Assembly (NCBI GenBank): GCA_937893155.1 | Contig: CALBGU010000036.1 | Span: 1-15,251 of the forward strand | DNA length: 15,251 bases | Origin: an uncultured Treponema sp. | Lineage (GTDB): Bacteria; Spirochaetota; Spirochaetia; Treponematales; Treponemataceae | Direction of reading: 5' to 3' | In this document: in pieces, positions 6,662 to 11,912 of the stretch | Layout of the letters: each line of letters starts with the position of its first letter | How positions within the stretch are numbered: position 1 is the first letter of the stretch | Position numbers and translations under genes: made by a program | The notes under the pieces: model-generated | Database searches by the model: none | The model's input: the letters and a program-made list of their open reading frames with translations, nothing else | What the model was told of the DNA's origin: nothing

Positions 6662-7069
6662 TTATTCGGTTTTTATCCATCGCGCATTTTTAGTGCCAAA
6701 CCCGTTTTCTCCGATGTCGGCTGTTTCTGCAATGCGGAAAACGCGCGGCGAAATGGGGAACTCGGGAAAATCGGGGAGCGCGGCGCAGACGGTTTGTTCG
6801 TCGTGGATTTTGGTGCCTGCCAACACAAAAAGCGCCGATGTTTGTGAATCGTTTTTTACTGAAACAGGGAAAATAAGTTGTTTGCCCTGCACAATCGGCG
6901 CGGAAATTACAACGTTTGTTGGCTGCACTTTTTTTTCGCCCAGATTGCACCACAGCGGAAAACACGGCATAAAATCTGCTTGCTGTTTGTTGAGGCGGCG
7001 CAACGCTTTTTTTTGTGCGCTCGTAAGCAAAAACAGCGTGTCTTTGTTGAAAATAATAGAAAAACCCAT
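6662..7069 (-). CDS. Hypothetical protein, 135 residues
   Basis: I do not recognise this protein. I favour it over the overlapping frames because its composition is that of a soluble protein. It has a helical N-terminal part (TSAQKKALRRLNKQQADFM), a PCFPLWCNLG segment, then a beta-rich half (VVISAPIVQG, LIFPVSV, SALFVLAGTKI) and a C-terminal tail. The two Cys in PCFPLWC are spaced CxxxxxC. There is no signal peptide or membrane segment. It ends 3 bases from the end of queD (convergent) and starts 41 bases from the lipoprotein gene (divergent). A perfect TATAAT lies 7 bases upstream of its ATG and there is no Shine-Dalgarno sequence, again suggesting a leaderless message. The neat fit between two genes supports it as real. 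Confidence 0.6.
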   Translation of the reverse strand: MGFSIIFNKDTLFLLTSAQKKALRRLNKQQADFMPCFPLWCNLGEKKVQPTNVVISAPIVQGKQLIFPVSVKNDSQTSALFVLAGTKIHDEQTVCAALPDFPEFPISPRVFRIAETADIGENGFGTKNARWIKTE

Positions 7070-7076
7070 ACGGGCG

Positions 7077-7082
7077 ATTATA
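7077..7082 (-). promoter_or_regulatory. Consensus -10 box (TATAAT) at the start of the 135-residue hypothetical gene
   Basis: A perfect TATAAT on the minus strand (7082-7077) is separated by 7 bases from the ATG at 7069, so the 5' untranslated region would be zero to one base. No strong -35 is visible. It lies in the 41-base gap between two divergent genes. Confidence 0.45.
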
Positions 7083-7110
7083 GCGGCAATCCGATAAAAA
7101 ATATAGAGTT

Positions 7111-8748
7111 ATGCCGTTTTTCATTGTTTTTTTTCTTTTTTTAACGTCTTGTTCGCTTTCGTCTACTGTGCCGTTTGAAGTTGCGGGCGAAAGCATTGAG
7201 TTGTCATCTGCGAAAATATTTCGTACAAAAAACGAAAAAATAAATCGCACCAGTCGCGTCGTTTTGAGCGATGAGGCAAAAGCAAAAATCGCAAAAAGTG
7301 CCGATAGCGCGCGTTTTATCTCGATTGGCGCGGAAATCGCGATTCCCTACGAGAAAAAAAGCGACATCAAAGATATTTCGTTTCGCGTGATTTTTTCTGA
7401 CGGCGAGCGGCGAGCGGTTGCCCGTGCAAAAGATTTGCAAGAAAATCCGATAACAAAAATTCGGCTTTCGCTGTGCGTTTCCACTGAGCATTTCCCTGAT
7501 TTTTTGGAAGTGTCGGGAGGAGAGGCGGTGCGTTTTTTTTGCGTGGGGGCGCAAATCGGCTGGCAAAAAGATGCCGAAAACCCGCTTTTTGCGTTCGGCA
7601 CGGTGGGCGGAATGGCGGATTTTTCGTTTTCGGGCGCGGATTTTTCGTCTGCCGAAAATGATTTTGAAAAAATGCCGTATCTGTTTTTGAAAATGCTTCC
7701 GTGCAGCGATCACGGCGATGTGAGCGACCAAAAACGCGTGCGGTTTTCATTTGCGGGCGAAAAAATCAGCGTCCGCCGAAATGCAGTGCAGACGAGCGCA
7801 AAATTGTACACGGAGCCGTTTTCGGGCGCGGCGGGCGAGCTGTTGTTAAGCGAAAATGCAGAGATGATAAGCGCTGTTTTTTTGCGCGGCGGGGAAAATC
7901 TGAGAGAAAACGAACCGCTTTTGGCAGACCCCGGGCTGGTGGTGCGCTGGAAAAAATCGTCGTGGCGGCACGATGAATACGAGCTTTTTCGCTGGGAACA
8001 GTTTCCGAGCGTGATTTTATTTGATACCAAAGATTTTGCGGTACAGAATCGTTTTTTTACCCGTCTTGCGTTTTTTGCCGAAAAAAAAGGCTATCGCGGA
8101 AAATTGATGAGCGACGAGTTTGTGTTGCGTGAAAAGGGCTATAATGCGCACGATTACAGCGCAGAAACGTTGGCGCTCTTTTTTGAAACGGCGCGGAAAC
8201 AGCAATTTTTGTTGAATGAACACGAATTGTTGCTCAAAAAAATTTTGGTAGAAAATGCGGTGATTGTAGAAAACGAAACTGGTGAAATCAAGGCAGGAAA
8301 TGGCGCGGTGATTTCCATTTCGCAGGAATCTCCCGTGTATTTGCGCACGAAATTGCTTTCGCACGAAGGCTGGCACGGCATCTTTTTTACCGACAGCGAT
8401 TTTCGTACCTTTTGCGCCTCGGCATACAACACGATGGATAAAACAAGCCGCGCGTTTATGCACTCATATTGGTCGCTTTGGGCATCGCTCAATTACGACC
8501 CGGCGGACAGCACGCTTATGCAAAACGAAACGATGGCGTATCTTTTGCAGCAAAGCGTTTCAGAAACCGCACCGTATTTTTTGCATTTAACCGAATTTAA
8601 TACCGTGAAAAAATATATCCCCGAGCTTGCCGAATACGTTGTGCAAACCGAAGGCAAAGGCTTTACCGCCGCCGCGTTGCGCTACCGCTCTTATGTCTAC
8701 GAGCGCTACGGACTTTCGGCGGGGCGGATTTCGCTGGTGTCGTTTTAA
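7111..8748 (+). CDS. Predicted lipoprotein with HExxH zinc-metallopeptidase motif
   Basis: I cannot assign this 545-residue protein to a named family. It starts with a hydrophobic segment and a lipobox, LTSC (11-14), so it is probably lipid-anchored at Cys14 after cleavage by signal peptidase II. The n-region has no Lys or Arg, which is unusual. Residues 15-280 look beta-rich. Near the C terminus is HEGWH (418-422) in KLLSHEGWHGIFF, a textbook HExxH zinc-peptidase motif, followed about 50 residues later by QNETMAYLL, where Glu473 could be the third zinc ligand as in gluzincins. The zinc region ends in a helical C terminus. The ATG at 7111 is the only start after an in-frame stop at 7081-7083. 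No Shine-Dalgarno sequence precedes it. The gene converges on the GGDEF/EAL gene with a 17-base gap. Peptidase activity is inferred from the motif only. Confidence 0.72.
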   Translation: MPFFIVFFLFLTSCSLSSTVPFEVAGESIELSSAKIFRTKNEKINRTSRVVLSDEAKAKIAKSADSARFISIGAEIAIPYEKKSDIKDISFRVIFSDGERRAVARAKDLQENPITKIRLSLCVSTEHFPDFLEVSGGEAVRFFCVGAQIGWQKDAENPLFAFGTVGGMADFSFSGADFSSAENDFEKMPYLFLKMLPCSDHGDVSDQKRVRFSFAGEKISVRRNAVQTSAKLYTEPFSGAAGELLLSENAEMISAVFLRGGENLRENEPLLADPGLVVRWKKSSWRHDEYELFRWEQFPSVILFDTKDFAVQNRFFTRLAFFAEKKGYRGKLMSDEFVLREKGYNAHDYSAETLALFFETARKQQFLLNEHELLLKKILVENAVIVENETGEIKAGNGAVISISQESPVYLRTKLLSHEGWHGIFFTDSDFRTFCASAYNTMDKTSRAFMHSYWSLWASLNYDPADSTLMQNETMAYLLQQSVSETAPYFLHLTEFNTVKKYIPELAEYVVQTEGKGFTAAALRYRSYVYERYGLSAGRISLVSF

Positions 8749-8765
8749 CGGGGGCAAAAAGAATC

Positions 8766-10385
8766 CTAAAAGATTTTTTCGCAGGCTTCTTTGGGCATTG
8801 GTCGTCCCTTCAAAAATCCCTGAATATTGTGACAATTCAAATCGTGGAGCACCTTCATTTGCTCGGGATATTCCACGCCCTCGGCAATCGTGTCGAGACC
8901 GAGTTTGGTGACCATCGAAATAATCGAATCCGTGATGTTCGCCTCCACGCTTTCCATTGAAGTCAAATTGGTAACAAACGACTTATCGATTTTGAGCGTG
9001 GTGAGCGGCAAAATCTGCAAATAGCGCAACGATGAATATCCCGTGCCGAAATCGTCAAGCGAAATCCCGAAGCCCATTTCCTTGAGCATTTTGAGCTGCT
9101 CGATGATTTTGGCGGGATTGTCGATAAGCACGCCCTCCGTAATTTCCAGCTCCAGCGTTTTCGGGTTGATGTTGTAGCGCGAGATAACGTCTTGCACCTC
9201 AAAGACAAAATCGCCTTTTTTGAGCTGCACAGGCGACACATTCACGCTCATAATGCCCGAAAATCCATATTTTGTTTGCCATTCCTTGAGCGTTCGGCAC
9301 GCATTATCGAGCACCCAGTTGCCAATCGGTACCACAAGGTTCGTCTCTTCGGCAATCGGAATGAATTTTTCGGGGCTAATCCAGCCGAAATCCCGGTCGT
9401 GCCAGCGGATAAGCGCCTCGAACCCGCGGAGTGTGTTTGTGCGGAGGTCGTATTGGGGCTGAAAAAAGAGCTGAAACTCATTTTTCTCGAATGCTTCGGA
9501 AAGATGGTATTCCATTGCGATTTTCGCGGAGAATTTCTGATACATCATCGACTGAAAGAACAGAATCGTATTTTTGCCCGCCGCCTTTGCTTCGTACAGC
9601 GCCACATCTGCAAACTTGAGCAAATCCGTTTCGTTCGCGCTGTCGTCTGGGAACACCGTGATGCCGCCTGAAACGCTGATTCCCTCGGCGAAAAGCGATT
9701 CGTGAATCGTGTCTGCCACGGTTGTCATATAATTGCGGTTGTCAAGATTGGATACCAGCACGATAAATTCGTCGTCGCCGTAGCGGAAAATCTGAATGTT
9801 CGGCTTGGAAAATCGACTCAAAATCTCTGACGTGTGCTTTATGAGCGAATCGCCTGCGTCGTGCCCGTTCGCGTCGTTGATGTTTTTCATATTGTCGAGG
9901 TCCAAAAGCAGAATCGCAAACGTTTTGCCCTCCGCTTTTGCATTCTCCAACAGATTCTTGTACGCCGCGAAAAATCCCGTGCGGTTCGGCAATCCCGAAA
10001 TATAATCCGTGCTGCAACTGTCAACAGTGTGGAGCGGCAGGGCAGAAGTGCGGCTAAAAAGGCTAAACAGCAGATTTCCCTTGCCGAACGCCTTGATAAC
10101 CACGCGGAATTCCTCGCCTGAATCCTTGTCGCGCAGAGAGATTTCCTCCGAATCGTCCTCGGTTTCAAGAAGCCGCTCCATAATGTCCATCTCGGAATGG
10201 CGGATTTTCAAATCGTTAAAAATATAATCAAGCAAATTAGAGCCGAGCGGGATTTTGTTTTCGGTCAGAGCAAAAAAAGGCGCATTGCCGTATTCCACTT
10301 TCAGATTTTCAGTGGTGCCGGACGCAAGCACAATCGCTTCTGGAAGTGCGTCGAGCAGGCGTTTATAATCACAAAACTGTTTCAT
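8766..10385 (-). CDS. PAS-like/GGDEF/EAL cyclic-di-GMP protein, GGDEF degenerate
   Basis: The 539-residue protein should turn over the second messenger cyclic di-GMP. Residues 1-115 look like a PAS-type sensor (LDALPEAIVLASG start). The GGDEF domain (about 125-280) keeps the metal site region DLDNMKNINDANGHDAGD, but its signature is GDDEF (203-207) and no RxxD inhibitory site precedes it. The EAL domain (about 290-539) looks complete: EAL at 323-325, VNVSPVQL (381-388), EITE (414-417), DDFGTGYSSL (444-453), Lys466, AEGVE (501-505) and QGF (522-524). Phosphodiesterase activity is therefore likely, with the GGDEF domain perhaps a GTP-binding regulator. No membrane segments are seen, so it is cytoplasmic. 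The ATG at 10385 has AAGGAC upstream and is preferred over a TTG five codons earlier. Confidence 0.93.
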   Translation of the reverse strand: MKQFCDYKRLLDALPEAIVLASGTTENLKVEYGNAPFFALTENKIPLGSNLLDYIFNDLKIRHSEMDIMERLLETEDDSEEISLRDKDSGEEFRVVIKAFGKGNLLFSLFSRTSALPLHTVDSCSTDYISGLPNRTGFFAAYKNLLENAKAEGKTFAILLLDLDNMKNINDANGHDAGDSLIKHTSEILSRFSKPNIQIFRYGDDEFIVLVSNLDNRNYMTTVADTIHESLFAEGISVSGGITVFPDDSANETDLLKFADVALYEAKAAGKNTILFFQSMMYQKFSAKIAMEYHLSEAFEKNEFQLFFQPQYDLRTNTLRGFEALIRWHDRDFGWISPEKFIPIAEETNLVVPIGNWVLDNACRTLKEWQTKYGFSGIMSVNVSPVQLKKGDFVFEVQDVISRYNINPKTLELEITEGVLIDNPAKIIEQLKMLKEMGFGISLDDFGTGYSSLRYLQILPLTTLKIDKSFVTNLTSMESVEANITDSIISMVTKLGLDTIAEGVEYPEQMKVLHDLNCHNIQGFLKGRPMPKEACEKIF

Positions 10386-10611
10386 CGAAGTCCTTTTCAA
10401 ATCGAGGTGTGAAAGCCTGAAGGCTTGTCCGTCGGAAACGCTGTCCGTATGCGTCCTTCTTCATTGTATACGCGGAATTCTTGTTCCGTCAAGGATTTCT
10501 TATCAGGTGATGTTGCGGAACTTCTGCGCTGTGTTATTCCCGTGCTGCCGATTAAAATGCAGAACGCGCACGTTGTTTTCTTTCTCCTCCGTCATCGCCG
10601 CCCTTTCGCTC
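10386..10611. other. Leader and upstream region of the GGDEF/EAL gene
   Basis: This is the gene-side part of a 612-base stretch with no supported gene. The leader of the minus-strand message holds a perfect small hairpin, AAGCC-TGAA-GGCTT (10413-10426), and a short palindrome TCCG-T-CGGA (10428-10436). I looked for a GEMM-type cyclic-di-GMP riboswitch because of the downstream gene and saw no match. Beyond the promoter (10493-10611) I find no clear structure. Confidence 0.4.
10463..10492 (-). promoter_or_regulatory. Candidate promoter of the GGDEF/EAL gene with an embedded dyad
   Basis: On the minus strand, TTGACG (10492-10487), an 18-bp spacer and TACAAT (10468-10463) form a good -35/-10 pair, giving a leader of about 70 bases. 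TATACA at 16-bp spacing is an alternative -10. The spacer contains GGAA-N6-TTCC (10474-10487), a dyad that could be an operator. I cannot name the regulator. Confidence 0.55.
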
Positions 10612-10947
10612 ATCATTGCGGAGTGTTCGCACATCGTTGCGAAGTGTCGGCAAATCATTGCGGGCTGTTCGCATATTGTTGCGGAGTGTCGGCAAATCAT
10701 TGCGGAGTGTTGGCAAAGCATTGCGAAGTGTCTGCAAATCATTGCGGAGTGTCGGCAATTCGTTGCGAAGAGTTGGCACATCGTTGCGGACTGTCGGCAA
10801 ATCATTGCGGACAGTTGGCACATCGTTGCGGATAGTTGGCGAATCATTGCGGACGGTTGGCACATCGTTGCGAGGCGTTGGCGAATCATTGCGAATGGTT
10901 CGCACATCATTGCGGGCTATTGGCAAAGCATTGCGGAAGGGTGGGGG
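10612..10947. repeat. 21-bp tandem repeat array, 15 full units plus one decayed
   Basis: Sixteen consecutive 21-base units start at 10612 and follow without a gap. Each begins with ATCATTGCG or a close variant, has a variable middle of about seven bases and ends in a GGCAA/CGCAC-type segment. TTGCG (positions 5-9 of the unit) is unchanged in all sixteen; the middle varies most. Unit 16 (10927-10947) decays after AGCATTGCGGAAGG. ATCA- and ATCG-type units tend to alternate, giving a partial 42-bp order. GCAA at the end of a unit and TTGC of the next form a dyad with a 4-base spacer. Since 21 is a multiple of three and the unit avoids stops, five of six frames stay open and produce spurious heptapeptide-repeat proteins. 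The array lies between a gene terminator (10953-10985) and the GGDEF/EAL promoter. Confidence 0.97.
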
Positions 10948-10952
10948 AGGTG

Positions 10953-10985
10953 AAAAAAAAGTTCGGCATGGTGGAAATGCCGAAC
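10953..10985 (-). terminator. Rho-independent terminator of the metF-metH-PAP2-like run
   Basis: GTTCGGCAT (10961-10969) and ATGCCGAAC (10977-10985) form a perfect nine-base stem with a seven-base loop. On the minus strand it is followed by eight T's (10960-10953). It starts 12 bases after the stop codon of the 304-residue protein and 5 bases before the end of the tandem repeat array. Confidence 0.93.
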
Positions 10986-10997
10986 GTGTGTTATGTT

Positions 10998-11912
10998 TTA
11001 GAGCAAATCGGAAAGGTCGGAACTTTTTTTGAGTTCCTCGTAATTGGAAATCCAGCGCTGCACAGGCTCCCGCCAGTCTTCGTAGTGCAGTCCTTCCAAG
11101 AAAAATCGCTCGTACATATATTGAATGTGCTTGTTGATTTCGCGTTTGTCTTCCTCGCTGATGTCCGTCTGTTCGCGGAACAGCGCGTTGATGAAGTCGA
11201 TGCACATATCCGTGTCGATGATGTCCGAATGGATTTTTGTCATCATATACAGCGCGGCGGGAATGCAGTTGACGCTGTGCTGTTTCACATAGAGCACTGT
11301 TTCTGCGATTGCCACGGCGTTTTCGTACAATTCGGCGTTCCAGCGGCTTTTTTCTTCGTCGGTGAAGTCTTTTCGCTCGAATAAATCGCGGTAAAACGCA
11401 AAGCAGAGCACGACGATTGCGATGTGCAGGCTCGGCACACAGCAAAAATGCGGGTCGAAGAGATGGATTTTGAGGAATGCGGCGGATTTTTTGTACTTGG
11501 GGCGGTCGGTGGTGCTCAAGCAGAATCGGTAAAATCTGCCCGCTTCCTTGTATGTCTTTTTGAGGCGGTCAATCCATTCGCGGCAGAGCGGCAATCCCTT
11601 TTTGAGCCCGAATCGCGCGAGGAGCATTGAAAGCGGTCGAATCCAGATGTTGATGAAATCGAAGTAAATGTCCACGCGCTCGGGTGTAAACGGCACTTTT
11701 TGGTCAAGCGGGTGGTCAACGTGGACGACGGGGATTTTGTAGATGTGCCATTTTTCAAAAAATTGCAGAAAGAAAAAATCTTTGAGAATCACGCCGAAAA
11801 GCGGATACACACTCGGCACGGTTTTGGGGCTGAACGGGAGCGTAAAATACGCTCTCAGCACCGAAAATGAGCGAAGTGTGCGGTTTTTTACGGAATCGAT
11901 TCTATGTTTCAT
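10998..11912 (-). CDS. Conserved-looking hypothetical protein with a PAP2-like PSLH motif
   Basis: The 304-residue protein is not one I can name. DPHFCCVPSLHIAIVVLCF (153-171) resembles the second motif of PAP2-type phosphatases (PSxH, often with Cys before it), and a later TKIHSDIIDTD could stand for the His/Asp motif. The first motif, KxxxxxxRP, is not obvious, and there are fewer strong membrane helices than in most PAP2 proteins, so the assignment is weak. Basic and aromatic segments near the N terminus (RAYFTLPF, FFFLQFFEKWHIYKIP) suggest a membrane-associated protein. The C-terminal 100 residues are charged and helical. The ATG overlaps the metH stop codon by four bases (ATGA, 11909-11912), and AAAGGAGG lies just upstream inside metH, so it should be translationally coupled to metH. 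A role in methionine metabolism does not follow. Confidence 0.7.
   Translation of the reverse strand: MKHRIDSVKNRTLRSFSVLRAYFTLPFSPKTVPSVYPLFGVILKDFFFLQFFEKWHIYKIPVVHVDHPLDQKVPFTPERVDIYFDFINIWIRPLSMLLARFGLKKGLPLCREWIDRLKKTYKEAGRFYRFCLSTTDRPKYKKSAAFLKIHLFDPHFCCVPSLHIAIVVLCFAFYRDLFERKDFTDEEKSRWNAELYENAVAIAETVLYVKQHSVNCIPAALYMMTKIHSDIIDTDMCIDFINALFREQTDISEEDKREINKHIQYMYERFFLEGLHYEDWREPVQRWISNYEELKKSSDLSDLL

Noticed and set aside
6522..7097. Plus-strand 191-codon and minus-strand 186-codon frames between queD and the lipoprotein gene
   Set aside because: They overlap queD or the lipoprotein gene and have Arg/Cys/Phe-rich shadow composition. The 135-codon minus frame fits the gap better.
10386..10611. 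Cyclic-di-GMP riboswitch upstream of the GGDEF/EAL gene
   Set aside because: Only small hairpins are seen; no GEMM-type core could be recognised.
10612..10947. CRISPR array
   Set aside because: The units are contiguous 21-bp repeats with no unique spacers, and no cas genes are near.
10425..11445. Long open frames on both strands over the 21-bp array (heptapeptide-repeat proteins)
   Set aside because: They come from a stop-free 21-bp unit read in five frames. They run across a terminator or into the next gene, and none has a convincing start site.
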